A stretch of 64,000 bases of DNA from Halosolutus halophilus (GCF_022869805.1 NZ_CP094974.1:1178001-1242000), one strand, 5' to 3'. Numbered from the stretch's first letter, positions 43,147-53,256 are shown. Numbers and translations are program-made. The notes: generated by a model from the sequence alone, not told the origin.

Positions 43147-44796
43147 TTAGCGATCGCGTGCAGCGTCGACCTCGGCGTCGGTGGCGCTCTCGGTGTCGAC
43201 GCCGATCCAGCGGTCCCAGAACGGTTCGAACTCGGCGTCGTCCTCGGTGATGCGGTCCCACTCCGCGAGGCCTCGCTCTTCGCGGGTGCCAGGGATCGTG
43301 TTGTCGAGCACGAGCGCCGCGAGGCCGCCGACGGCCATGCCGGTCGAACCGATGATGTAGACGGTGTCGACGACGGCCTGTGCGGCGGCTTCGATCCAGA
43401 TCGCAGCGGCCGTGTCCGCGACGGCGATCGCCCCGATCAGCGAGTCGATCGTCGCCTCGAGACCGACGGTCTCGCGGAACGCGAGCGTGCTCTGGAAGTT
43501 ACCCATGTACGCCGGGATCGCAAGCCCGACGAAGAGAGCAAAGCCGATGATGAAAGTATTCCGCGAGGAGTCGAGGTCGACGTGGCGCAGATTCGAGACG
43601 CCGACGGCGACGATCTGGCCGAACATGGCAATGAAGAGGCCGCCGACGATCGGGCCCGGGATCGTCGCGATCAACTGGCCGAAGTAGCCGACGAAGCCGA
43701 CGAACAGCATGATGACGGCTCCGATCTGGACGACGTATCGCGAGGCGACGCCGGTCAGGCCGATCGCGCCGATGTTCTCGGAGTAGGAGGTCGAACCGGC
43801 GGTCCCCATCACGCCGGAGAAGACGTTCATCAGCCCCTCCATCCCGATGCCGTGATTGATCCGTTTCTCGCTCGGGGCTCCCGACCCCGAGAGGTTCGCC
43901 ACCGCGTAGTAGTCGCCGATGCTCTCGACGATCGAGGCCAGCACGCCGGCGAACATCCCGACGACGAAGGCGGTCGTCACCTGGGGCATCCCCCACTGGA
44001 GCGGGTAGATTGGGAGCAGCAGCCGGCTGTCCCTGACCTGCTCGAGCGGGACGTAGCCCGGATGGTCGCTCTCGAGGACGGGATCGATAGATAGCGGGCC
44101 GACCGTCACGTCGAGCGAGAGGGCCGCGGCAACGATCCAGGCGATAACGAGCGCCAGAATGACCGGATAGAGACGGAACGCCCTGTGTTTGACGTCGAGG
44201 TACTGCGAGAAGAGGAGTATCAGGCCGAGCGTGAGGGCCAGCAGGGGCCAGCTCTGGTTCGGCGTCGTGATCTGCGGGGCGCTGAACAGCGAGAGGCCGA
44301 TCAGCGCGATCGTCGGCGCGATGACGACCGGCGAGAGGAACCGGCGGAGCTTCCCGACCAGTCCGAAGTACCCCATCGCGACCTCGACCGTCGCCGCGAC
44401 GATGATCGCACCCTGTAACTGCAACAGCGCGGCCTCCCAGCTCGGCTGTCCCGAGACGCCGCCGGCGGTCACGACGGCGACGATGGCCAGCGCCGGCGCG
44501 AGCATCGAGAACGGCGCGCCCTGCACGATCGGGTACCGGTTCCCGAACGTCGTCTGGGCGAGCGTCGCGATCCCGGAGACGACGAAGAACGTTCCGATGA
44601 ACCGCGCGGTCACGCCGGGATACTCCGTCATTCCCATCGCACTCGCCAGGATCAGCGGCACCGCGATGTTCGCGCCGACCATCGTCAGGTAGTGCTGGAC
44701 CCCGAGGACCATCGATTCCCCCACCGGTGGCCGATCGTCGATACCGTACTCGATGTCGTCACCGGCCGCGGTCGTGCCGGCTGCGTCGTCCGTCAT
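43147..44796 (-). CDS. NCS2-family uracil/xanthine permease
   Basis: A 549-residue membrane protein with 14 predicted segments. Family motifs are VLGVQHYLTMVGANIAVPLI, YPIVQGAPFSMLAPALAI, an SIGDYYAVANLSG segment, GMEGLMNVFSGVMGTAGSTS and YSENIGAIGLTGVASRYV (the NCS2 NxGxxxxT-like motif). Probable substrates are uracil or xanthine, imported with protons or sodium. It has a long soluble C-terminus (EFEPFWDRWIGVDTESATDA). Apparently monocistronic. Confidence 0.9.
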   Translation of the reverse strand: MTDDAAGTTAAGDDIEYGIDDRPPVGESMVLGVQHYLTMVGANIAVPLILASAMGMTEYPGVTARFIGTFFVVSGIATLAQTTFGNRYPIVQGAPFSMLAPALAIVAVVTAGGVSGQPSWEAALLQLQGAIIVAATVEVAMGYFGLVGKLRRFLSPVVIAPTIALIGLSLFSAPQITTPNQSWPLLALTLGLILLFSQYLDVKHRAFRLYPVILALVIAWIVAAALSLDVTVGPLSIDPVLESDHPGYVPLEQVRDSRLLLPIYPLQWGMPQVTTAFVVGMFAGVLASIVESIGDYYAVANLSGSGAPSEKRINHGIGMEGLMNVFSGVMGTAGSTSYSENIGAIGLTGVASRYVVQIGAVIMLFVGFVGYFGQLIATIPGPIVGGLFIAMFGQIVAVGVSNLRHVDLDSSRNTFIIGFALFVGLAIPAYMGNFQSTLAFRETVGLEATIDSLIGAIAVADTAAAIWIEAAAQAVVDTVYIIGSTGMAVGGLAALVLDNTIPGTREERGLAEWDRITEDDAEFEPFWDRWIGVDTESATDAEVDAARDR

Positions 44797-44944
44797 GCTC
44801 CGTCGTCGGATAACGGCCCAGCCCGCTCATAGGGGTGTTGATCCGCGGTCGCCCGTACTCTCGGCAGCGGGTACAGTAACTGGGCGCCGATCGCGGACGT
44901 AGCCGGTCCGCGATCGAGGGAGTGACGGGCTAAGAGACGGACGA

Positions 44945-45136
44945 TCAGAAAACGACGCTCCAGACGTGGCCGCAGTTGTCACACTCGAACGTCCGTTTCA
45001 GTCCACTTTCGAGCACCTGCCGCGCCGTTTCGACGCCAGTGCTGTGCAAACAGTCCGGACAATCAACATCTCCCACAGTACTGTGCACTGCGTACCGGGC
45101 CGTCGTAAACGATGCCCCCACACACTTTGGTAGCAC
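44945..45136 (-). CDS. small zinc-ribbon protein
   Basis: A frame of up to 63 codons with CPDC (VGDVDCPDCLHSTG) and CDNC (TFECDNCGHVWSVVF) knuckles, the spacing of a two-knuckle zinc ribbon. No ATG is available; GTG codons at 45136 and 45088 are possible starts, the second giving 47 residues. Function unknown; it lies between the permease and the cobalamin locus. Confidence 0.6.
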   Translation of the reverse strand: MLPKCVGASFTTARYAVHSTVGDVDCPDCLHSTGVETARQVLESGLKRTFECDNCGHVWSVVF

Positions 45137-45194
45137 GGACGCCGTCGAAACCGCAGCAGGTGAGTGGTGCCGGTTTCGTGTCGGTCAGTACCGA

Positions 45195-47438
45195 CTATCG
45201 CTCCGACGCCGCCCGCTCGGCCGCGGCACGAACCGTCTCCGTCGACAGCGACGACAGCGAGACGAGTTCCCCGTCGGTCTCGCCAGCGACGAGTTCGGAG
45301 AGGCCACCCCGCGAGTCGGTCCCCGCGTCCACGACGACGACGTGCGTGTCGTCCGTCGCGAGCGCACGGGCGGCCCGTCGAGTCGCCTCGGTCGGACTCC
45401 CCTCGGCTACGTTCGCCCGACCGTCGGTCACGACCACGACCACAGCGGCGTCGGTCCCGGCCCGATCGAGGACCCGCCGCGATGTCTCGAGGCCGGCGGG
45501 CAGCGGCGTCCGATCGCCGGAGGGGAGGTCCTTGAGGTGGCGCGCGGCGAGCGTGACGCTGTCGGTCGGCGGCACCAGGACGTCGGCGTCCTCGCCCGCG
45601 AAGGCGACGAACGCCACCCGGTCGCGCTGCTGGTAACTGTCCCGGAGCAGGTCGAGGACGACGCCCTTCGCGGTCCGCATCGCCGGCCGCATCGAGGCGC
45701 TCGCGTCGACGGCGAAGACGATCGTCACCGACGTCTCCCCGGCCCGGACCGACTGTCGGAGATCGCCGTTCTCGACCCGCGTCTCGCCCCGGGTCGCGGC
45801 CGATCGGACCGACGCGGCGGCGTCGATCGGGCCGTCCCCGGACGCGGGTTCCGTCCGGACCCGCGCACCGCGGTTGTCGACGCTCGGCGTCGTGGTCGCT
45901 CGCGATCCGGTCCCGCCGCCGGCCCCGTCGAGTCCCGGCGTCTCGAGGTCCGGCGCTCGCGCCTCGCCGATCTCGGCCCGCCGTTGACCCGGGACGATCG
46001 GGGTCGCTGTTTCGCCCTCGTCGTCACCGTCGCCGCTGTTGCCGTCACCGGTTCCGTCGTCGCCGTTCCCGTCGTCACGATCCGGTTCGCTCGACCCGTC
46101 GCCCTCGCTGTAGTTACCGTCACCGCCGAGTTCTGCAGGTGCTGGAGTCCCGGCAGCAGTGTCGTCGGTGTTTCGAGGATCTTCGGGAGGAGAACCGTCG
46201 GCTTCGTCGCTCCCACCAGCGGCCGCATCGCCCGATCGATCCCCGCCGTCCGATGTCGCCCGTTCTCCGTCGCTCGACTCGCCACCTCGAGTACCGTCCC
46301 CGGCCGCGTCGTCGCCCGTGTCGCCCTCGCTGCGACCGACGTCCGTCTCGTCGACATCCCTCTCGGCGTCGTCCCCGTCGGCCTCACGGTCCGGATCGCT
46401 CTCGTGGAAGTGCTCCTCGAGCAGGTCCGCTATGTCAGGCGTCTCCTCGAACGGCGTGCTCCGGAGGCGGTGGGGAAGCGTGTACGTCGCGGCCTCGCGG
46501 ACGTCGGACTCGATGACCGTCGTCCGGCCGTCGAGCGCGGCCAGCGTCAGGGCGGTGCGTGCCGTCGCGACGTCCCCCCGGTGGCCGTCGACGCCGGCCT
46601 CGAGACAGAGCCGGGCGATCTCCTCCGTGAAATCCGTCGGGAGGTCGACCCTCGGGAGCAGGTCGCGGGCGTCGGCCAGCTTCTCGCGGAGCCGATCGAC
46701 CTCGTCGGCCGTGGCCGGGTCGCGGTCGTCGCCGTCGCCCGTCTCGCCCCGCGCGAGCGCCCGATCGATGATCTCGACTCGATCGTCGATCTCGCGACAG
46801 CCCTCGACGCTGGCCTGCAGGGCGAACCGGTCCCGGAGCTGTGGTCGGAGGTCGCCCTCCTCGGGGTTCATCGTCCCGATCAGCGTGAACTCCGACGGGT
46901 GGACGACGCTGGTCCCGTCGCGTTCGACGGTATTGGCGCCGCTCGCGGCGGCGTCGAGGACGACGTCCACCAGGTGGTCGTCGAGCAGGTTGACCTCGTC
47001 GACGTACAGAATCCCGCGGTGGGCACGGGCGAGCAGGCCGGGATCGAACTCCGCCGACCCCGCGAGGGCGTCCTCGACCGAGAGCGTCCCGACGACCCGA
47101 TCGCGGGTCGCCCCCAGCGGGAGCGTGACGAGCGGAACGGGCCGCGTCTCGACGGGTAAATCGTCGGCGTCGCGCGCGTGGCAGTCGTCACACTGCAGGT
47201 CCGGATCGGTCGGCGAACAGCCGTACCGACAGTCCGCCACGACCCGCTGTTCGGGCAGGAGATCCACGAGCGCCCGCACGGCCGTCGACTTCGCGGTCCC
47301 CTTCTCGCCAGTGATCAGGGCTCCGTCGAGGTCGTCGTTGGCCGCAACGGCCAGCAACACCCGCTTCAGGTCGGCCTGTCCGACGATCGCCGGAAAGGGG
47401 AGTGACGATAGCTTTTTGCCCCCGGCGTTTGCAACCAT
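45195..47438 (-). CDS. cobaltochelatase ATPase/VWA subunit (ChlI-ChlD fusion)
   Basis: A 747-residue protein. The N-terminal AAA+ ChlI-type domain has Walker A TGEKGTAKST (about 44-53), Walker B GILYVDEVNLLDD and sensor IGTMNPEEGDLRPQL. Cys70, Cys74, Cys83 and Cys86 (ADCRYGCSPTDPDLQCDDC) form a likely metal site inserted before the second strand. A long Asp/Glu/Gly-rich linker (about 330-520) leads to a VWA domain with the MIDAS motif FAVDASASMRPAM. It should power cobalt insertion with CobN, combining the CobS and CobT roles in one chain. Divergent from cobN across 34 bp containing the shared motif. Confidence 0.88.
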   Translation of the reverse strand: MVANAGGKKLSSLPFPAIVGQADLKRVLLAVAANDDLDGALITGEKGTAKSTAVRALVDLLPEQRVVADCRYGCSPTDPDLQCDDCHARDADDLPVETRPVPLVTLPLGATRDRVVGTLSVEDALAGSAEFDPGLLARAHRGILYVDEVNLLDDHLVDVVLDAAASGANTVERDGTSVVHPSEFTLIGTMNPEEGDLRPQLRDRFALQASVEGCREIDDRVEIIDRALARGETGDGDDRDPATADEVDRLREKLADARDLLPRVDLPTDFTEEIARLCLEAGVDGHRGDVATARTALTLAALDGRTTVIESDVREAATYTLPHRLRSTPFEETPDIADLLEEHFHESDPDREADGDDAERDVDETDVGRSEGDTGDDAAGDGTRGGESSDGERATSDGGDRSGDAAAGGSDEADGSPPEDPRNTDDTAAGTPAPAELGGDGNYSEGDGSSEPDRDDGNGDDGTGDGNSGDGDDEGETATPIVPGQRRAEIGEARAPDLETPGLDGAGGGTGSRATTTPSVDNRGARVRTEPASGDGPIDAAASVRSAATRGETRVENGDLRQSVRAGETSVTIVFAVDASASMRPAMRTAKGVVLDLLRDSYQQRDRVAFVAFAGEDADVLVPPTDSVTLAARHLKDLPSGDRTPLPAGLETSRRVLDRAGTDAAVVVVVTDGRANVAEGSPTEATRRAARALATDDTHVVVVDAGTDSRGGLSELVAGETDGELVSLSSLSTETVRAAAERAASER

Positions 47439-47440
47439 AC

Positions 47441-47455
47441 TTGCGCTAATACAAT
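47441..47455 (+). promoter_or_regulatory. cobalamin-locus motif, chelatase/cobN promoter
   Basis: TTGCGCTAATACAAT lies in the 34-bp gap between the divergent chelatase-subunit and cobN starts. It matches the elements before cbiT (TTGTGCTATCCCAAT; TTGTGCTACTCCAAA) and, less closely, cbiA. An AT-rich TTTAAAAA box at 47461-47468 probably is the TATA of the minus-strand gene. Confidence 0.55.
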
Positions 47456-47472
47456 AGAGGTTTAAAAACTCG

Positions 47473-50400
47473 ATGGCACGGATCGGGATCTACACCGCGA
47501 CGGCGAACGAACTCGGCTCGATCGGCCGGGCGGCCGAGCGCCTCGAGGACGTCGAACTGGTCGTTCGATCGGAGAGCGATCTCGACGACGAGGCCGCGAT
47601 CGAGGAGTTCGTCGAGGAATTGACCGACGCCGCGGCCGCCATCTTCTGGCTGCACGGCGCCGAGGATAGCATGCCGGGGTACGACTACGCGACTGGCGCG
47701 CTCGCAGAAGCGGGCGTGCCGCTGATCGTCAAGTCGACCGGCGACGCCTTCGCCGTCGAGGATACGACGGTCTCCGCGGCCCACCGCGATCGGGTCTACG
47801 AGTACCTCGAGAGAGGCGGCACGATCAACGTCGAGAACTGCTGTCGGTTCCTCGCCGCCGAGTACGCGGGGCGGGACCTCGAGTACGACGACCCCACGGA
47901 ACTGCCGACGGAGGGGGTCTACCACCCCGATCATCCGGGGATCGAGTACGAGGAACTGCTCGCGACCCACGACCCCGAGAAGCCGACCGTGGCGATCTGG
48001 TTCTACGAGTCCCACTGGACACACGAGAACACCCGCTACGTCGACGCGCAGGTCTGGGCGCTGGAGGAACAGGGCGCGAACGCCCTGCCGATCTTCTGCA
48101 ATCCGGCGACGGATTCGGACGAGCAGGAAGACGCCGAGTGGGTGACTGATAGTTGGCTCATAGACGATGCGGGTCAGCCGATCGTCGACGCCGTCCTCTC
48201 CTCGTTCATGTTCTCGCTCTCGATGGACGAACGCGGCCGGAGCGCCAGCGACGAGGGCCAGAGCGCGGAAGACGTCTTCCTCGATCGACTCGGCGTCCCC
48301 GTCCTCCAGACGGTGACGACGATGCGATCGCGATCGCGCTACCAGTCCAGCGACACGGGCGTGATGGGATTCGAACTCGCCCTGTCCGTCGCCTTGCCGG
48401 AGTTCGACGGTAACGTGATCACCCACCCTATCTCGGGGAAAGAACGCACCGACGACGAGGCCGGGATCGGCAGCGCGCCGAAACACCACTTCCCGATCGA
48501 GGATCGGATCGACCACGCGACCCGTCTCGCGGTCAACTGGGCGAAACTCCGCCACACGCCCAACGAGGACAAGCGGGTCGCCGTCGTCCTGCACAACTAC
48601 CCGCCGAGCGACGACGGAATCGGGACGGCCTTCGGTCTCGATAGCCCCGAATCGACGGTGAATCTGCTCGAGGAACTCGAAGCCCGAAACTACGACCTCG
48701 GCGGTGAGATGCCGGACAGCGGCCAGTCCCTCGTCGAGACGCTCACCTCGCAACTGACCCTCGACGATCGCTGGATCGCACCCGAGGACGTCCGCGATCG
48801 CTCGATCGACGTCGTCTCACCCGACACCTACGCGGCGTGGTTCGCCGAGGCCGACGATCGGTTCCAGCGGAACGTTATCGAAGAGTGGGGTGCCCCACCG
48901 GACCGCCCGTTCGCGATTCCGGGCGTCGAGTTCGGCAACGTCCTCGTCACCGTCCAGCCCCCGCGCGGGTTCGGGCTGGATCCCTCGACGGTCTACCACG
49001 ATTCCGATCTCCAGCCGCCACACGACTACTACGCCTTCTACGGCTGGCTTCGGAATACCTTCGAGGCCGACGCCGTCGTCCACCTCGGGACCCACGGCAG
49101 CCTCGAGTGGCTCCCCGGCAAGACCGTCGGCCTCGACGGCGAGAGCGCGCCCGATCGACTGATCGACGACGTCCCGAACGTCTACCCCTACATCGTGAAC
49201 AACCCCGGCGAGGGGACCCAGGCCAAGCGCCGGTCGTACGCCGCGATCGTCGACTACCTCACGCCGGTCATGCGATCGGCGGGCACGTACGACGAACTCG
49301 CGGAACTCGAAGAACTGGCCAACCAGTACCGCGAGGCCGGGATGGAAGACGCCCGGAACGACGACGGTGAGCACCTCGAGACCCTCGTTCGTGAGACGGT
49401 CGACGAACTGGATCTCGCGGTCGAGTTGAGGATCGCGGGGACGGTCGACGAGCAGGCAACCGTCCGCGGCCCGGACGAGGCCGGTTCGACGCTCGCCGAG
49501 GGTGCGATCGAAGGCGACGAGGTCGATATCGACGAACTCGTCGAACGGGTCCACGAGTACCTCACGGACGTCAAGACGACTCAGATCCGGCTGGGACTGC
49601 ACACCATGTCCGAGCCGCCGCAGAGCGATCGGCTCGTGGAGTACCTCGTCGCCCTCACCCGACTCGAGAACCCCGGCGCGCCGAGCCTGCGCGAGAGCGT
49701 GGCCGGCGCGCTGGGCGTCGACTACGAGACGATGCTCGAGTCGCCCGGCGAGTACGACGCGACGCTCGGGCTGACCTACGCCGAGGCCGCCGACGTCGTC
49801 TACGAGACGAGCGTCGACCTGATCGAGACGCTCGCCGAACACGACTTCGACGTTCCCGAATCCGAGCGAGAAGCCGGTCCCGGGGACGAGGTGAACATGA
49901 ACCTCCTCGTCGTCGACCTCGAGACGATCGGCGATTCCCGGGCGAAATCGGGCGCTCACGACGACCTGCGGAAGGTGCTCGCGTACATCTGCGAGGAAGC
50001 CCAGCCTCGCGTCCAGGGTTCCGAGGACGAAATTCCGAGAACGGCGGACGCCCTCTCGGGGGAGTACGTCCCGCCCGGCGGATCGGGCGCGCCGACCCGC
50101 GGCGGCGTCGACCTGCTGCCGACCGCGCGGAACTTCTACACGCTCGACCCGCGCAAGGTGCCGGCGAAGGCCGCCTGGCAGGTCGGAAGCGAGGTCACGG
50201 AGGGGGTGCTCGATCGCCATCTCTCCGAGACCGACGAGTACCCCGAGGAGATCGGCGTCGTCGCGTGGGGAACCCCGACGGTCCGCACCCGCGGTGAGAC
50301 GATCGCACAGGTGCTCGCAATGATGGGCGTCGAACCGCGGTGGACCGACGCCGGCCGGATCGACGACGTGGAACCGATCCCGATCGAGGAACTCGGGCGG

Positions 50401-51363
50401 CCACGAATCGACGTGACGACGCGCGTCTCGGGTCTCTTTCGGGACGCGTTCCCGGCCGCGGCGGGCGTCATCCACGACGCCGTGGACGCGGTCGTCGACC
50501 TCGACGAACCGCCGGAGTTGAACTTCGTGAAGAAGCACGTCGAGGAAGAGGCCGAAGCGTTGCAGGACGCGGAGGGACTCGGCGAGTCAGAGGCCCGAAA
50601 AGCCGCGAAACACCGCGTCTTCACGACGAAACCCGGCGGCTACGGCGCCGGGACCAACAAGGCCGTCGACGAGGGCAACTGGGACGATCGCTCCGACCTC
50701 GCGTCGGTCTACGTCCAGTGGGGCGGCTACGCGATGGGTTCCAGGGGACGGGTCTCGGACGCTCACGACGCCTTCGAACGTCGCCTCTCGAGCGTCGACG
50801 CCACGGTCAAGATCGAGGACACGATGGAACAGGACGAGTTCGACTCCTCGGACTGGTACGCCTTCCACGGCGGGTTCATCTCCGCCGTCTCCGAAATCTC
50901 GGGCGAAGAACCGGCCTCCTACGTCGGCGACTCCTCGGACCCGGACAACGTGGACGTCTACACGAACGAGGAGAAGGTCCGCAAGGCGATGCGATCGCGC
51001 GTGCTCAATCCGGACTGGCTCGAGTCGATGGAAGAACACGGCTACAAGGGCGCCGGCGATCTCTCGACGACGGTCGACGTGACGCTGGGCTGGGACGCCA
51101 CCACCGGCCTCGTCTCCGATACGCTGTGGGAGGAGGTCGCGGAGAAATTCGCCTTCGACGACGATCGCCAGGAGTGGCTGCGCGACGTGAATCCGTGGGC
51201 GCTCGAGTCGATCACGGACACGCTGCTCGAGGCGATCGAGCGCGACCTCTGGGACGCCGACGACGAGACGATCGATCGTCTGCGCGACCTGAATCTCGAG
51301 ATCGAAGGCGATCTGGAGGCGCGGACGACCAACGACGCGATCGAGGTGACGACCGATGACTGA
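47473..51363 (+). CDS. cobN: cobaltochelatase large subunit CobN
   Basis: A 1296-residue CobN-type chelatase, the catalytic subunit inserting Co2+ into the corrin ring with ATP-driven help from the ChlI/ChlD-type protein encoded divergently. Family blocks are visible: VHLGTHGSLEWLPGKTVGLD, YIVNNPGEGTQAKRRSYAAI, FYTLDPRKVPAKAAWQVG, VVAWGTPTVRTRGETIAQVL and RVFTTKPGGYGAGTNKAVDE. The length is normal. It overlaps cbiC by 8 bp, starting the operon cobN-cbiC-cbiE. The use of CobN beside cbi-type (early cobalt insertion) genes is the mixed arrangement known from archaea. Confidence 0.95.
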   Translation: MARIGIYTATANELGSIGRAAERLEDVELVVRSESDLDDEAAIEEFVEELTDAAAAIFWLHGAEDSMPGYDYATGALAEAGVPLIVKSTGDAFAVEDTTVSAAHRDRVYEYLERGGTINVENCCRFLAAEYAGRDLEYDDPTELPTEGVYHPDHPGIEYEELLATHDPEKPTVAIWFYESHWTHENTRYVDAQVWALEEQGANALPIFCNPATDSDEQEDAEWVTDSWLIDDAGQPIVDAVLSSFMFSLSMDERGRSASDEGQSAEDVFLDRLGVPVLQTVTTMRSRSRYQSSDTGVMGFELALSVALPEFDGNVITHPISGKERTDDEAGIGSAPKHHFPIEDRIDHATRLAVNWAKLRHTPNEDKRVAVVLHNYPPSDDGIGTAFGLDSPESTVNLLEELEARNYDLGGEMPDSGQSLVETLTSQLTLDDRWIAPEDVRDRSIDVVSPDTYAAWFAEADDRFQRNVIEEWGAPPDRPFAIPGVEFGNVLVTVQPPRGFGLDPSTVYHDSDLQPPHDYYAFYGWLRNTFEADAVVHLGTHGSLEWLPGKTVGLDGESAPDRLIDDVPNVYPYIVNNPGEGTQAKRRSYAAIVDYLTPVMRSAGTYDELAELEELANQYREAGMEDARNDDGEHLETLVRETVDELDLAVELRIAGTVDEQATVRGPDEAGSTLAEGAIEGDEVDIDELVERVHEYLTDVKTTQIRLGLHTMSEPPQSDRLVEYLVALTRLENPGAPSLRESVAGALGVDYETMLESPGEYDATLGLTYAEAADVVYETSVDLIETLAEHDFDVPESEREAGPGDEVNMNLLVVDLETIGDSRAKSGAHDDLRKVLAYICEEAQPRVQGSEDEIPRTADALSGEYVPPGGSGAPTRGGVDLLPTARNFYTLDPRKVPAKAAWQVGSEVTEGVLDRHLSETDEYPEEIGVVAWGTPTVRTRGETIAQVLAMMGVEPRWTDAGRIDDVEPIPIEELGRPRIDVTTRVSGLFRDAFPAAAGVIHDAVDAVVDLDEPPELNFVKKHVEEEAEALQDAEGLGESEARKAAKHRVFTTKPGGYGAGTNKAVDEGNWDDRSDLASVYVQWGGYAMGSRGRVSDAHDAFERRLSSVDATVKIEDTMEQDEFDSSDWYAFHGGFISAVSEISGEEPASYVGDSSDPDNVDVYTNEEKVRKAMRSRVLNPDWLESMEEHGYKGAGDLSTTVDVTLGWDATTGLVSDTLWEEVAEKFAFDDDRQEWLRDVNPWALESITDTLLEAIERDLWDADDETIDRLRDLNLEIEGDLEARTTNDAIEVTTDD

Positions 51364-52099
51364 CAGCAATCAGGAGTTCGACAGAGAGTACGCCGACCTG
51401 GGAGCAACGACGCAGAACGCGATGGACATCGCCGAGACGAGCATGGACATCGTCAGGCAGTTCGTCCCCGACGAGACGCTCGCGGATCGGCTTCGCCAGA
51501 AGTCGGTCCACTCGATGGGCGACATCGAGTTCCAGCACCTGATCCGCTTTACGGGCGCGGACGACCTCGGCGACGACGAGGACGCTCCCGTCCGTGCCGG
51601 CGCGCGGGCCGTCCTCGACGAGGCGGCCGTCATCACGGACATCACGATGGTGAAAGCCGGCGTCACGGGCCGCGGCCACAACTGCGACGTGTCGAAGGCG
51701 ATCGGTCACGGGAAAGAACTCGCCGCGGAAACCGGGATGACCCGGACCGCGGCGGCGATGCTCGAACTCGACAGGGAGGACGCATTCGAGGGGGCGGTCG
51801 TCACGATCGGCAACGCGCCGACCGCGGCGTTCGCCCTCGCCGACTGTATCGAACAGGGCACGCGACCGGCGGTCGTGGTCGCGAACCCGGTCGGCTTCGT
51901 CAAGGCCGAGGAGAGCCGCGAGCGCATCCGCGAGGTCAGTGAGGCCTACGGCGTGCCGGCGATCACGCACGTCGGCCGCCGCGGCGGGAGCGGCCTCGCC
52001 GCCGCACTGACGAACGAACTGATCCACGTCGCGAAAGATCACCGTACCGGCGAACTCGAGGACGACCTCGCGTCCGATCGCGGTGGGACGGACGCATGA
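51356..52099 (+). CDS. cbiC: cobalt-precorrin-8 methylmutase
   Basis: A 247-residue CbiC/CobH protein that moves a methyl group from C11 to C12, giving cobyrinate. Characteristic segments are RLRQKSVHSMGDIEFQHLIR, ITDITMVKAGVTGRGHNCDV (the conserved H-x-C pocket), TIGNAPTAAFALADCIE and PAVVVANPVGFVKAEESRE. It begins 8 bp before the end of cobN and overlaps cbiE by ATGA. Confidence 0.92.
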   Translation: MTDSNQEFDREYADLGATTQNAMDIAETSMDIVRQFVPDETLADRLRQKSVHSMGDIEFQHLIRFTGADDLGDDEDAPVRAGARAVLDEAAVITDITMVKAGVTGRGHNCDVSKAIGHGKELAAETGMTRTAAAMLELDREDAFEGAVVTIGNAPTAAFALADCIEQGTRPAVVVANPVGFVKAEESRERIREVSEAYGVPAITHVGRRGGSGLAAALTNELIHVAKDHRTGELEDDLASDRGGTDA

Positions 52100-52890
52100 G
52101 CGACGACTACGATCTCGACAGCGGGCCGGATCCGGCGACGTTCGCGGCCGCCGACCCGGAACCCGACATCGACGCCGACGATCCGGTCTACGCCGTCGGC
52201 GTCGGACCCGGGAATCCCGAGTACCTCACGCCGCGCGGCGAGCGGGCGCTCCGCGAGGCGGACGTCGTCGTCGGCTTCACCACCGTCGTCGAGTTCGTCG
52301 AAGACGAGACGGACGCCGATCTGCTCACCTGCGGGTACAAAGACGAGGCCGACGCGCTCCGGGAGTTCGGCGACCGCGTGGCGGCCGGCGAGTCGGGGAC
52401 CGCCGTCGCGATGGGCGATCCCAACCACTCGGGCTACCAGTTCGTCGGAAAGGTTCAGGATGCCGTCGAGCGCGAGGCCGATCGTCGCTCCGTCGCTCCT
52501 CGGGCCGTCCGGGTGATCCCCGGCATCTCCTCGCTGCAGGTTGCGGCCAGTCGCGCCCGGACGCCGATGGAGGACACCGAGTTCATCACGCTTCACAAGA
52601 GCGGCGATCTGGAGGCCGACATGGATCGACTCGCCGAGGCGGTCGACGATCGCCACCTGCTCGTCCTCCCGCGGCCGTACGATCGGATGCCGGGCGACAT
52701 CGCCGAGTTCCTGCTCGCGGCGGGCGCTACACCCGATCTCGATGCGCTGGTTCTCGAGAAGCTGACTCACGACGACGAAGAGATCCACCGGTTCACGCTG
52801 GCCGAACTGGCCGAGCACGCCGGCGGAGACGGCCGGGAGGACACGCCGTTCTCCGATCTCGTCGTACTCGCCGTTCGACAGCCGAGATGA
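52096..52890 (+). CDS. cbiE: cobalt-precorrin-7 C5-methyltransferase
   Basis: A 264-residue SAM-dependent tetrapyrrole methylase: VYAVGVGPGNPEYLTPRGER is motif A, VAMGDPNHSGYQFVGKV matches the G-D-P loop and VIPGISSLQVAASRA the V-P-G-x-S motif. An acidic N-terminal extension of about 30 residues precedes the fold. CbiE without fused CbiT; cbiT is separate at 59.7 kb. Last gene of the cobN operon. Confidence 0.88.
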   Translation: MSDDYDLDSGPDPATFAAADPEPDIDADDPVYAVGVGPGNPEYLTPRGERALREADVVVGFTTVVEFVEDETDADLLTCGYKDEADALREFGDRVAAGESGTAVAMGDPNHSGYQFVGKVQDAVEREADRRSVAPRAVRVIPGISSLQVAASRARTPMEDTEFITLHKSGDLEADMDRLAEAVDDRHLLVLPRPYDRMPGDIAEFLLAAGATPDLDALVLEKLTHDDEEIHRFTLAELAEHAGGDGREDTPFSDLVVLAVRQPR

Positions 52891-52982
52891 CGTCGGTGCC
52901 CCTGCCGATTCGGTATGCCGACGCGTCTGGCGCCGTCGCTGGTTCGGAGCCGGCGTGAGACGGCGTTCCAAAAAACGGGACG

Positions 52983-53153
52983 TCACCGCTCGTCTCTCTT
53001 GTACTCGTTGAGAACCGTCGCGATCGTGTTCGACACCTCCTCGATCGCGGTGTCGTTTGTCTTCCGGAGATCGCCTTCGTCCCGCGCTTCGCCCAGATGA
53101 CGGAGCGCTTCCCGGAGGTGATACTCGGTTCCGTGGTGGTCGTCTCCGTTCAT
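52983..53153 (-). CDS. small helical hypothetical protein
   Basis: 56 residues starting MNGDDHHGTEYHLREALRHL; two amphipathic helices (TEYHLREALRHLGEARDEG; NDTAIEEVSNTIATVLNEYK). Acidic and charged, with no recognised family. The 53-codon upstream extension is Arg-rich and was excluded. Confidence 0.6.
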   Translation of the reverse strand: MNGDDHHGTEYHLREALRHLGEARDEGDLRKTNDTAIEEVSNTIATVLNEYKRDER

Positions 53154-53256
53154 GGGTGATCGGAGCGGCAGGTATGGGATTGAAACGGGTAAGCGCATTG
53201 GTGGTCGACCGGTCGATCGCGTCCGATCCCGGGTCGATCGTCGCCGCGGCGGTCCG

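Noticed and set aside
44976-47457. Long plus-strand frames (727 and 432 codons) across the chelatase gene
   Set aside because: Antisense shadows of the ChlI/ChlD-type gene and its acidic linker.
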